Assembly: GCF_013868415.1 (NCBI RefSeq)
Contig: NZ_JACEMT010000046.1
Coordinates: 62,001 to 126,000, forward strand
DNA: 64,000 bases
Direction: 5' to 3'
Source: Marinobacterium marinum
GTDB lineage: Bacteria > Pseudomonadota > Gammaproteobacteria > Pseudomonadales > Balneatricaceae
In this document: piece after piece, positions 54,717 to 62,551 of the stretch
Numbering within the stretch: position 1 is the stretch's first letter
How the letters are laid out: the number at the start of each line of letters is the position of its first letter
The notes under the pieces: generated by a model
What the model saw: the letters and a program-made list of their open reading frames with translations, nothing else
What the model was told of the DNA's origin: nothing
Databases searched by the model: none
Position numbers and translations under genes: made by a program

Positions 54717-54806
54717 ATGGCCAAAGGTAAAGAGAAAAAGCAGCCAACCAAAACCTTGAAAGAAAAGCGCCGTGAAAAGCGCGAGAAAAAGCAGGACGAG
54801 TCCTGA
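54717..54806 (+). CDS. 29-residue lysine-rich peptide
   Basis: A very short gene between the Rnk-like gene and a terminator. It reads ATG to TGA at 54717-54806 and encodes 29 residues, 14 of them Lys or Arg and 5 Glu, with a KEKRREKREKKQDE end. GGAG lies eight nt before the ATG. The composition suggests a nucleic-acid- or ribosome-binding peptide, but no family is claimed. The strong ribosome site, complete terminator and AT-rich upstream gap (54602-54716) support a real gene. Confidence 0.6.
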   Translation: MAKGKEKKQPTKTLKEKRREKREKKQDES

Positions 54807-54812
54807 CGCTGA

Positions 54813-54839
54813 GGCGCTCTTCATGAGCGCCTTTTCTTT
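54813..54839 (+). terminator. rho-independent terminator
   Basis: Stem GGCGCTC/GAGCGCC (54813-54819 and 54825-54831), loop 5 nt, then TTTTCTTT. It lies 6 nt after the stop of the 29-residue gene and isolates this unit from the Pho-type operon downstream. Confidence 0.88.
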
Positions 54840-54848
54840 GCCATCAGA

Positions 54849-54904
54849 CTTTCACTGTCCTGTCATCTGACTGTTGCCGTCCTGTAACCCTTCCGCCCAA
54901 TAAT
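54849..54904 (+). promoter_or_regulatory. Pho box (PhoB site) and -10 box of the deoR-ugp-like operon
   Basis: Four 7-nt repeats at exact 11-nt spacing: CTTTCAC (54849), CTGTCAT (54860), CTGTTGC (54871), CTGTAAC (54882). Pairs of such repeats 4 nt apart are the Pho box recognised by PhoB (established for E. coli pstS, phoA and ugp). AATAAT follows at 54899-54904, 10 nt after the last repeat, where the -10 element sits in Pho promoters. Together they indicate a phosphate-starvation promoter with no conventional -35. Confidence 0.8.
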
Positions 54905-54958
54905 TTCGTTCGAAACCCCATGACAACCTTGCGAAACAAGGCATACACGCGAACGAAA
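54904..54958 (+). promoter_or_regulatory. paired half-sites, probable DeoR-family operator
   Basis: TTTCGTTCG at 54904-54912 and its exact reverse complement CGAACGAAA at 54950-54958 flank the likely transcript start and the deoR ribosome site. The first site overlaps the -10/start region. GlpR-like DeoR regulators bind TTCG/CGAA-containing sequence, so these are candidate autoregulation sites (inference). Confidence 0.5.
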
Positions 54959-54962
54959 GCCC

Positions 54963-55751
54963 ATGACACTATCCGAGCGACAAAACCGCATTCTGGCTCT
55001 GCTCAACCAGGCCGGTGGCAGCCTGACCAGTAGCGAACTGACGCAGGCCTTTGAAGTGTCCGTGCAGACCATCCGCAAGGATCTGAATATCCTGAGTCAC
55101 CAAGGACTGGTCCAGCGCGTGCACGGCGGTATCACCCTGCCACACCAGAACCGCAACCTGTCGTTCAGCAATCGCCTGGTTATCAATCTCGCAGCCAAGC
55201 AAGCCATTGCTCAGGCCGTTGCCGCACGCCTGCCGGAAGGCGCTTCCGTATTTCTCGGTATCGGCACCACTCCGCAGCAGGTAGCACGGGCGCTACTGCA
55301 CCACCCCGGTCTACAGGTGATCACCAACAATCTCAACGCTGCCGTTACCCTGTGCCAGAACCCCAATATCGAAACCCTGGTAGCCGGCGGGCGCATCCGC
55401 CCCTCCGATCAGGACCTGATGGGTGAAGATACCACCCGCTTTTTGCGCCGGTTTCAGGTCAATTTCGGCATTTTGGGCGCCGGCGGAATCAACGCCAAAG
55501 GCGAGCTGATGGATTTCTCGCTGGAGGAATCACACTTGTCTCGCGCCATTATCGACTGCAGCGACCAATGCATTCTGGTCACCGATAGCAGCAAGTACCT
55601 GCGCAGCGCACCGGTACGTACCGGCTGCATCAGCGAAGTGGATATGTTCGTGACCGAACAGCTGCCTGCGCCGATCAATGCCCTGCTGCGCGACACGCAT
55701 ACCGAGGTGATCTGCACTTCGACACAGGAGACACCCCATGAGCCAACTTGA
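54963..55751 (+). CDS. DeoR/GlpR-family transcriptional regulator
   Basis: A 262-residue repressor-type regulator. N-terminal HTH (LTSSELTQAFEVSVQTIRKDLNILSHQGLVQRVHGG) and a DeoR C-terminal sensor domain (FLGIGTTPQQVARAL, VITNNLNAAVTLC, VAGGRIRPSDQDLMGEDT, LVTDSSKY) that binds phosphosugars or polyol phosphates in the family. It is first gene of the transport operon and overlaps the ATPase gene by 14 nt. A phosphorylated product of the imported compound is the likely effector. The ribosome site is weak. Confidence 0.9.
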   Translation: MTLSERQNRILALLNQAGGSLTSSELTQAFEVSVQTIRKDLNILSHQGLVQRVHGGITLPHQNRNLSFSNRLVINLAAKQAIAQAVAARLPEGASVFLGIGTTPQQVARALLHHPGLQVITNNLNAAVTLCQNPNIETLVAGGRIRPSDQDLMGEDTTRFLRRFQVNFGILGAGGINAKGELMDFSLEESHLSRAIIDCSDQCILVTDSSKYLRSAPVRTGCISEVDMFVTEQLPAPINALLRDTHTEVICTSTQETPHEPT

Positions 55752-56781
55752 AGTTCAGACACTATGCAAAGCCTGGGGAGACACCCGGGCCGTCAGCGAT
55801 ATCAGCTTTTCCATCGAGCCAGGCGAGTTCGTAGCACTGCTGGGGCCCTCCGGCTGTGGCAAGTCCACCACCCTGAAAATGATCGCAGGGCTGGAGACGC
55901 CAACCTCGGGGTCGATCCGCCTCAACGGTCGCGACATTACCCGCCTGCCGCCGGGCCAGCGAGGACTGGCAATGGTGTTCCAGTCCTATGCCCTGTTCCC
56001 GCATCTGAGCGTGGCCGAAAATATTCTGTTCGGCCTCAAGGCCCGGCGCGTTGCCGTGGAAGAGCGCAACCGCCGTCTGCGTCAGGTCACCGAACTGGTC
56101 GATCTGGGCCCTCAACTGCATAAGAAGCCGGGGCAGCTTTCTGGCGGCCAGTGTCAGCGCGTAGCACTGGCCCGTGCCATCGTGGCCGAAGCACCGCTGT
56201 GCCTGATGGACGAACCTCTGTCCAACCTGGACGCCAAACTGCGCAACGAGATGCGCGCAGAACTGCGCTCGCTGCAGCAGCGATTGGGCATGACCGTACT
56301 CTACGTCACCCACGATCAGGTGGAGGCGATGAGCATGGCCGACCGTATCCTGTTGCTCAACCAAGGCCGGGTGGCCCAGATGGGTACGCCTCAGGCACTC
56401 TACAGCACACCGGAAAACACCTTCGTGGCCCGCTTTATCGGCAATCCGCCAATGAACCTGATTGATACTGGCCAGCACCGTATCGGCATCCGCCCCGAAC
56501 ACGTGCACTGCCATCATCAGGGAGAACCCGCCCGCGTCCTTGGCTGCGACTACCATGGTGCCGATACCATCATTGATGCCGTTCTGACCCGTCTGGGGGA
56601 TCAGCTCATCAAGCTGCGCCTGCCCGGTCACCAATTGCTGTCCTGCGGTGCCGAATTGAAACTCAATTGGCTCCCCGAACATGAACATGGCTTCTGTGCG
56701 CATAGCGGGCAGCGGCTAAACACACCCTTTGCGCCACTTTCTACTTATTTTCCCCATACGGAGTCTTACCATGTTGCATAA
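55738..56781 (+). CDS. ABC transporter ATP-binding protein, UgpC/MsmK type
   Basis: A 347-residue importer ATPase. Walker A GPSGCGKSTT, signature LSGGQCQRVALARAI, Walker B CLMDEPLSNLDAKLR, H-loop YVTHDQ. The C-terminal 110 residues are the regulatory OB-fold of MalK/UgpC type (GIRPEHV), a place where UgpC is inhibited by phosphate and enzyme IIA-Glc. It overlaps deoR, and its last 11 nt overlap the binding-protein gene. Confidence 0.9.
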   Translation: MSQLEVQTLCKAWGDTRAVSDISFSIEPGEFVALLGPSGCGKSTTLKMIAGLETPTSGSIRLNGRDITRLPPGQRGLAMVFQSYALFPHLSVAENILFGLKARRVAVEERNRRLRQVTELVDLGPQLHKKPGQLSGGQCQRVALARAIVAEAPLCLMDEPLSNLDAKLRNEMRAELRSLQQRLGMTVLYVTHDQVEAMSMADRILLLNQGRVAQMGTPQALYSTPENTFVARFIGNPPMNLIDTGQHRIGIRPEHVHCHHQGEPARVLGCDYHGADTIIDAVLTRLGDQLIKLRLPGHQLLSCGAELKLNWLPEHEHGFCAHSGQRLNTPFAPLSTYFPHTESYHVA

Positions 56782-58048
56782 AGGCAAGCACCTGCTGGCA
56801 GTCGGCCTGACCTCTCTGGCCGCTACTGCGGCTCAGGCCAAGACAGAACTGACCATGTACTACCCGGTATCGGTCGGCGGCCCGCTGACCCAGGTTGTGG
56901 ACGGCATGATCGACCAGTTCGAGCAACAAAACCCGGATATCGACGTCAACGCCATTTATGCAGGCAACTACAATGATGCTCGCATGAAGGCTCTGGCCGC
57001 ACTGAAAAGCGGCCAACCGGCACAGCTGTCGGTGATGTTTTCCATCGATGTGCATGAACTCAAGGACCTGGATGCCATCGTGCCCTTTGATGAAGTGGTG
57101 CAGACTGCCGAGGAACGCCAGTGGCTGGACAGCTTCTACCCGGCCCTGATGGAAAACGGCAAGGTGGAGGGTACCACCTGGGGCATTCCCTTCCAGCGTT
57201 CGACCATTGTGATGTACTACAACAAGGACGCCTTCCGCGATGCTGGCCTGAATCCTGAGCAGCCACCCCAAAACTGGGACGAACTGGCCGAGATGGGACA
57301 AAAGCTGGTCAAAACCGATGCCGATGGGCAGGTCCAGCGCTGGGGCGCGATGATTCCGTCCACCGGCTACCCCTACTGGATGTTCGGTGCCCTGGCCAAA
57401 CAGAACGGCGAAGTACTGATGAACAGCGCCGGTAACGAAACCTACTTCAACAAGCCCGCCGTGGTGGAAGCCCTGCAGTACTGGAGCGACCTGGGCAGCC
57501 AGTACAGGGTGATGCCTCAGGGCACCATCGAATGGGGCACCTTGCGCCAGAACTTCCTGGAACAGAAGACCGCCATCATGTGGCACTCCACCGGCAACCT
57601 GACGGCGGTGAAGAAGAACGCCGATTTCGATTTCGGCGTGGCCATGCTACCCGCCCGCAAGCAGTTCGGCTCACCCACCGGCGGCGGCAACTTCTACCTG
57701 TTCAAGAAATCCACCGATGAGGAACGCCGTGCCGCACTGAAGCTGGTCCGCTTCATGACCTCACCGGAACAGGCCGCCAGCTGGAGCATCGCCACCGGCT
57801 ACATGGGCGTCAGCCCGGCATCCTACGACACCGAAGCCTTGCAGGAATACGTCCAGACCTTCCCGCCGGCCGCCGTTGCCCGCGACCAGCTGGAATACGC
57901 CACCGCAGAACTGGCGACACACCAGGCCGGTCGTGTACGCAAGCTGCTGGATGATGCCATCCAGTCGGTCCTGAACGGCCAGGCCGAACCCCAGGCCGCG
58001 CTCGACGCGGCCCAGCAGCAGGCCAAACGTATCCTGTCCCGCTACTGA
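56771..58048 (+). CDS. ABC transporter substrate-binding protein, UgpB-like
   Basis: A 425-residue periplasmic binding protein with a signal peptide (LLAVGLTSLAATAAQA cut before KTE). Blocks shared with UgpB: GNYNDARMKALAALKSG, GIPFQRSTIVMYYNKDAFRDAGLNPEQPPQNWDELA, and GGGNFYLFK. UgpB binds sn-glycerol-3-phosphate and glycerophosphodiesters; the ligand here may differ. Start ATG 56771 (CGGAG eight nt upstream), not the 56729 frame start. Operon member 3. Confidence 0.88.
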   Translation: MLHKGKHLLAVGLTSLAATAAQAKTELTMYYPVSVGGPLTQVVDGMIDQFEQQNPDIDVNAIYAGNYNDARMKALAALKSGQPAQLSVMFSIDVHELKDLDAIVPFDEVVQTAEERQWLDSFYPALMENGKVEGTTWGIPFQRSTIVMYYNKDAFRDAGLNPEQPPQNWDELAEMGQKLVKTDADGQVQRWGAMIPSTGYPYWMFGALAKQNGEVLMNSAGNETYFNKPAVVEALQYWSDLGSQYRVMPQGTIEWGTLRQNFLEQKTAIMWHSTGNLTAVKKNADFDFGVAMLPARKQFGSPTGGGNFYLFKKSTDEERRAALKLVRFMTSPEQAASWSIATGYMGVSPASYDTEALQEYVQTFPPAAVARDQLEYATAELATHQAGRVRKLLDDAIQSVLNGQAEPQAALDAAQQQAKRILSRY

Positions 58049-58115
58049 TCCAAACGGCCTGTGGCATTCGCGCCGCAGGCCGCTTTCGACCCGGATATTT
58101 CTGCAAGGCGACACG

Positions 58116-58988
58116 ATGAACCGATTGTCCTGGCTGCATGCCTGGCTGATGCTGCTCCCGGCACTGGCCATGCTGCTGGCATTCACCCATATCCCGACCC
58201 TGACCACTCTCTGGCACTCGCTTTTTTTTCCGGCACGGGGCAGTGAAGCCGCCGAGTTTGCCGGACTCGACAACTACCGCATGATGCTGGAGGACGATGT
58301 TTTCTGGCAGGCACTGAGCAACAATCTCTGGTACGCGCTGGGCACCGTCCCCACCTCCATTGCGCTGGCCTTGGTGATGGCGCTCTGGGTCAACAGCAGG
58401 ATCAGCGGCCGCACCGCACTGCGTCTGGCCTACTTTACCCCGACCATGCTGCCAATGATCGCCGTGGCCAATATCTGGCTGTTTTTCTATACCCCCGAGA
58501 TCGGCCTGTTCAACAAGCTGCTGGCTCTGTTCGGCCACCCCGGCATCAACTGGCTGGGCGACCCCGATTGGGCCCTGCCGAGTCTGATGCTGATGACCGT
58601 CTGGAAAGAGGCCGGCTTCTTCATGATTTTCTACCTGGCCGCTCTACAGACACTGAGCCGTGACATCTACGATGCCGCCGCTCTGGAGGGTGCCGGGCGC
58701 TGGTACACCTTCAGACGACTGACCCTGCCACTGCTGATGCCGACCACCCTGTTTGTGCTGGTGAACGCCATCCTCAACGCCTTCAAGCTGGTGGATCACC
58801 TGTTCATCCTCACCAAGGGAGGCCCCAACAACGCCAGTAACCTGCTGCTCTACTACATCTACGAAAATGCCTTCAGCTTCTTCGACAGCAATTATGCCGC
58901 CACTCTGACCGCCGTGATGCTGCTGATGCTGATCCTGCTGGCACTGCTGCAGTTCGGCGTGCTCGAACGCCGCATCCACTACCGCTGA
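58116..58988 (+). CDS. ABC transporter permease, UgpA-like
   Basis: A 290-residue inner-membrane permease with six predicted helices. It carries the EAA motif of importers as DAAALEGAGRWYTFRRLTLPLL, which docks on the ATPase. NLWYALGTVPTSIALALVMAL and FKLVDHLFILTKGGPNNAS are usual for UgpA/MalF-type permeases. 67 nt after the binding-protein gene; start ATG 58116. Confidence 0.9.
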   Translation: MNRLSWLHAWLMLLPALAMLLAFTHIPTLTTLWHSLFFPARGSEAAEFAGLDNYRMMLEDDVFWQALSNNLWYALGTVPTSIALALVMALWVNSRISGRTALRLAYFTPTMLPMIAVANIWLFFYTPEIGLFNKLLALFGHPGINWLGDPDWALPSLMLMTVWKEAGFFMIFYLAALQTLSRDIYDAAALEGAGRWYTFRRLTLPLLMPTTLFVLVNAILNAFKLVDHLFILTKGGPNNASNLLLYYIYENAFSFFDSNYAATLTAVMLLMLILLALLQFGVLERRIHYR

Positions 58989-58997
58989 GGCCAAGAC

Positions 58998-59810
58998 ATG
59001 ATGACCCGATTGAACACCTTCCTGTCCACCTCAGCCGCCTGGCTGCTGGGCCTGTTGTGGATACTACCTTTGCTGTATGCCCTCTGGGCCGCGACCCATC
59101 CGGCGGAATATGCCACTCGTTTCGACCTGCTTGCGCCGCTGACCGGCGAGCACTTCGTCACCGCATGGCAGCAGGCGCCCTTCATGCGTTACATGCTCAA
59201 TACAGTGATCATCACCGGGCTGATCCTCGCCGCCCAACTGGTGCTCTGTACGCTTGCCGGCTATGCCCTGGCACGAATGCGGTTTCGCGGTCGAGGCCTG
59301 GCCTTCGCACTGGTGTTGCTGCAGTTGATGGTGATGCCGGAAATCCTGATCGTGGAAAACTACCGCACCCTGTCCGGACTTGAACTGATCGACACTCATC
59401 TCGGTGTTGGCCTGCCCTACATGGCCAGCGCCTTCGGCATTTTTCTGCTGCGCCAGACCTTCAAGGGCGTCCCCCAGGAGCTGGAAGATGCCGCCCGTCT
59501 GGAAGGCTGCTCCCGTCTCGGCGTGCTGTGGAAAGTCTATGTGCCACTGGCCAAGCCTACTTACCTGGCTTACGGGCTGGTGTCCGTCAGCCACCACTGG
59601 AACAACTTCCTCTGGCCGCTGGTGGTCACCAACACCGAGAACAGCCGCCCGCTCACCGTGGGCATGGCGATCTTCGGCGCGCCCGAATCGGGCGTCGACT
59701 GGCCGGTCATCTGCGCCGGCACCCTGATCGCCATCGGCCCGCTGCTGGCCGTTTTCCTGCTGTTCCAGCGCCGCTTCGTCCAGTCCTTCATGCATGCGGG
59801 GTTGAAATGA
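58998..59810 (+). CDS. ABC transporter permease, UgpE-like
   Basis: A 270-residue permease with six helices. EAA loop: ELEDAARLEGCSRLGVLWKVYVPLAKP. NTVIITGLILAAQLVLCTLAGYALARMRF and NNFLWPLVVTNTENSRPLTVGM are typical of UgpE/MalG-type subunits. 9 nt after the first permease, overlapping the next gene by 4 nt (ATGA), so translation is coupled. Confidence 0.9.
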   Translation: MMTRLNTFLSTSAAWLLGLLWILPLLYALWAATHPAEYATRFDLLAPLTGEHFVTAWQQAPFMRYMLNTVIITGLILAAQLVLCTLAGYALARMRFRGRGLAFALVLLQLMVMPEILIVENYRTLSGLELIDTHLGVGLPYMASAFGIFLLRQTFKGVPQELEDAARLEGCSRLGVLWKVYVPLAKPTYLAYGLVSVSHHWNNFLWPLVVTNTENSRPLTVGMAIFGAPESGVDWPVICAGTLIAIGPLLAVFLLFQRRFVQSFMHAGLK

Positions 59811-60640
59811 TGCCAAGCACCCTGCGTATCCTCAGCTGGAATATCCAAAACGGCAAAGGCTGTGACAGTCGCATCGACATTGTCCGTATCATCGACTATA
59901 TGCAGGCGCAGGGGCCGCTGGACCTGATCTGCCTGCAGGAAGTAGCACGCCATTTCCCCGAATACACCAGCGCCAAACAGCCCGACCAGCTGCAGGCCCT
60001 GGTCGACGCCTTCCCCGACTTCGTCCCGGTCTGGGGCGCGGCACTCAGTTGGCCAGGCACAGCACCACAACGGCGCCGCGAGTTCGGCAACCTGACCCTG
60101 ACCCGCCGGCCTCTGCTGGATCGTCGCATACACGTACTGCCCGCGACATCGGCGCAATCCTCAGGACAGGAGCTGCAGACGCCCCGCTGCGCAGTGGAAA
60201 CCCTGATCGAAGGAAACGCCGGCCCGTTACGGATACTCAACGCCCATCTGGCCTTTCATGATGCCCATGAGCGCAGGCAGCAACTGGCCTATCTGAGCAG
60301 CCTGCAGCAGCAGGAGCCGCCGCAGACACAGGGTCCCGGCATTTATGCCCAGCCCTTTCACTGCGTACGCACTCTGCTGTGTGGCGACCTCAACCTGGAC
60401 AGCCGCCACGAGCACTATCGCTGGCTGGCCGCCCAAGGCTGGCAGGATGCCTGGCAACTGTGCCACGGCAGCCGCTCTCATCAACCGACCTGCGGCATCC
60501 ACGACCTTGAACAATGGCCTCAGGGCCCGCACTGCCGCGATTACTTCTGGCTGCAACAGCTCCGACCACTGGAACTTAAAGTCGACACACTCACCAACCT
60601 CTCGGACCATCAGCCCCTGATTTTGACTCTGGAACACTGA
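59807..60640 (+). CDS. EEP-superfamily phosphodiesterase of the transport operon
   Basis: A 277-residue endonuclease/exonuclease/phosphatase-fold protein without a signal peptide. Metal and catalytic motifs: ILSWNIQNGKG, ICLQEVARHFP (Glu), ILNAHLAFHD (His), LLCGDLNLD (Asp/Asn) and LSDHQPLIL (Asp-His). The fold cleaves phosphodiesters or phosphomonoesters. In ugp operons the equivalent place is UgpQ, an unrelated GDPD enzyme. Start ATG 59807 overlaps the permease stop. Substrate unknown. Confidence 0.88.
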   Translation: MMPSTLRILSWNIQNGKGCDSRIDIVRIIDYMQAQGPLDLICLQEVARHFPEYTSAKQPDQLQALVDAFPDFVPVWGAALSWPGTAPQRRREFGNLTLTRRPLLDRRIHVLPATSAQSSGQELQTPRCAVETLIEGNAGPLRILNAHLAFHDAHERRQQLAYLSSLQQQEPPQTQGPGIYAQPFHCVRTLLCGDLNLDSRHEHYRWLAAQGWQDAWQLCHGSRSHQPTCGIHDLEQWPQGPHCRDYFWLQQLRPLELKVDTLTNLSDHQPLILTLEH

Positions 60641-60641
60641 C

Positions 60642-61451
60642 ATGAACATACAGCCCCCAAAACCCCTTCCCACGCGACTGGATCCGTCGATTCGCTACCT
60701 GTTCACCGATGTGGACGATACCCTGACCTGGGAAGGCCGCCTTCCCGTCGAAACATATGCCGCCCTCGACAGCCTGCAGCGCGCTGGAATCAGCGTTATC
60801 CCGGTTACCGGCGCCTGCGCGGGCTGGTGCGACTGCATCGTCAGGACCTGGCCGGTCACCGCCGTGATCGGCGAGAACGGCGCCTTCTGGATGCAACAAG
60901 ACGAAACCGGCATCATCCGGCGCCACTACCGTCAGTCCGAAACCAAACGTCATGTGCAGGCGCTTCAGCTGGGTCACCTGCAACAACAGCTGATCGACCG
61001 CTACCCCTTTGCCCGCGCGACCGCCGACCAACCCTATCGCGAAACCGACATCGCCTTTGACATCGGACAGCAATGGCACACCACCCCCGAGGAGCAACAG
61101 AAGATTCTGCTGTCATTGCAGAGCGCCGGTGTACACGCTCGCCTGAGTTCCATTCATATCAATGCCTGGCTGGGCAACTACGACAAGGCCAGTACCGCCC
61201 GTGCCTGGCTCGAGCAGGAAGCACAACGGCAGAGCACCCCCATTGGCGAGCATGAGGTTGCCTTTATCGGCGACTCAGGCAACGATGCAGCCATGTTCGA
61301 GCAGTTCAGCAACACCTTTGGCGTGGCCAATATCGCTCGCTTTCTTGACAAGCTGCCTCGCCCGCCACGCTTCATCACGTCAGCCAATGGCGGCTTCGGT
61401 TTTGTTGAACTGGCCGACCGCCTGCTGGCCTCCTCGCTGCGCACCGACTGA
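60642..61451 (+). CDS. HAD-superfamily phosphatase (Cof/type IIB)
   Basis: A 269-residue hydrolase. Motif I FTDVDDTLTWEG with the nucleophile Asp, motif II PVTGA, GENGAFW, and motif IV FIGDSGNDAAMFEQF. The IIB cap fits sugar- or polyol-phosphate phosphatases. Last gene of the operon, 1 nt after the EEP gene. It probably removes phosphate from the product of the EEP enzyme (inference). Confidence 0.88.
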   Translation: MNIQPPKPLPTRLDPSIRYLFTDVDDTLTWEGRLPVETYAALDSLQRAGISVIPVTGACAGWCDCIVRTWPVTAVIGENGAFWMQQDETGIIRRHYRQSETKRHVQALQLGHLQQQLIDRYPFARATADQPYRETDIAFDIGQQWHTTPEEQQKILLSLQSAGVHARLSSIHINAWLGNYDKASTARAWLEQEAQRQSTPIGEHEVAFIGDSGNDAAMFEQFSNTFGVANIARFLDKLPRPPRFITSANGGFGFVELADRLLASSLRTD

Positions 61452-61483
61452 CAGACAAGGGCGTTTTCGGGACGCGGATTGTT

Positions 61484-61489
61484 TATAAT
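61484..61489 (+). promoter_or_regulatory. -10 box of yejK
   Basis: A perfect TATAAT 34 nt before the yejK start, in the 72-nt gap after the HAD gene. No good -35 is seen at the right distance. Confidence 0.4.
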
Positions 61490-61523
61490 CCGTATCCCGT
61501 TCAACTCAACCCGGAGCCTGACC

Positions 61524-62504
61524 ATGCCCGCCACCGCCGCCATTGCCCACCGCCTGACGCGCCGCACCGGTGATCAATCCTACAACCTGCGTGAAGCGCT
61601 TTTCGACCGGGAAGGGCTGAACAACCGACTACTGGCGGAGATTAAACCTCTCTTCACTCGCCGCGCCAGCAAACGCTACGGCTGCTTCGCAGACGAAGCC
61701 ACGGTATTCAAGGGATTACTGTTGAACTGGCGTGATCAGACCTTGAGCTTTACCCAATTCAGCGCCAAGGTAATCGAGCACCTGGCCATGCTGATGGAGC
61801 AGGAAGATCTGGAAACCGACGGCCATTGGCTGTTTATCGAGGAAGAACTGGAAGCCGCTCATCGCCTTTGGGTCGCCCATCTCAAACAGAAAGATGGCCT
61901 GCTGTTGAATACCGACAATGACTTGCAGGAAACCGGCTATATCGACTTTGCCAAAACCGGCCTCTGTGCCTGTATCGACCTCCACGAGATCGACAATCCT
62001 GACGGCAAGCGTTACCTGACGCTGAGTTTCGGTTTCGGCGACCGTCCCCTGCAGCAGCCGCTGATGGGCTTCTTCGGCTTTACCGACACCGTGGACACTC
62101 AGGCCGATACCGAGCGCTTCATGGAGGTCGTGAGCGACTACGCCGAGGCGATGCCGGAAGATAATGCCAAGCGTTACCAGAAGGAAGTCGCCGAGTTCTG
62201 CATGGAGCAGTCCAAGGAAGGCGCCGCCGTCAACTATCGCGAGCTGGCCGGCAACGTGGACTCCGTGGCCGAGGTCTCACTCGACGACTTCATCGCCGAG
62301 CGTGCGCCCGAGCTGAAGGAGGAGTTCATCCCTGATCGCAGCAGCCTGAAAAAGTACATTCGCTACACCGGGCGCACCAAAGAGGTTTCCATCAGTTTCA
62401 GCAACGAGTCGCTGGGCAAGTCGATCACCTTTGACCCGGCCACCGAAACGCTGACACTGAAAGACCTGCCCTCAGCATTGATCAAGCAGCTCAAAGGGGA
62501 ATAA
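61524..62504 (+). CDS. yejK: nucleoid-associated protein YejK/NdpA
   Basis: A 326-residue 37-kDa nucleoid-associated protein. Family blocks are FAKTGLCACIDLHEIDNPDGKRYLTLSFGFGDRPLQQ, FFGFTDTVDTQADTERFMEVVSDYAE and the C-terminal LKKYIRYTGRTKEVSISFSNESLGKSITFDP. The NdpA fold is known for DNA association; exact role is unclear. ATG 61524 with CGGAG upstream fits the family start. Confidence 0.92.
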   Translation: MPATAAIAHRLTRRTGDQSYNLREALFDREGLNNRLLAEIKPLFTRRASKRYGCFADEATVFKGLLLNWRDQTLSFTQFSAKVIEHLAMLMEQEDLETDGHWLFIEEELEAAHRLWVAHLKQKDGLLLNTDNDLQETGYIDFAKTGLCACIDLHEIDNPDGKRYLTLSFGFGDRPLQQPLMGFFGFTDTVDTQADTERFMEVVSDYAEAMPEDNAKRYQKEVAEFCMEQSKEGAAVNYRELAGNVDSVAEVSLDDFIAERAPELKEEFIPDRSSLKKYIRYTGRTKEVSISFSNESLGKSITFDPATETLTLKDLPSALIKQLKGE

Positions 62505-62551
62505 GCCCCGCTGCCGCCTGCCCTTCACGAGATATTCAAAACGAGACCTGC

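Noticed and set aside
55762-56703. A 313-codon frame on the minus strand
   Set aside because: Antisense to the ABC ATPase with intact Walker motifs.
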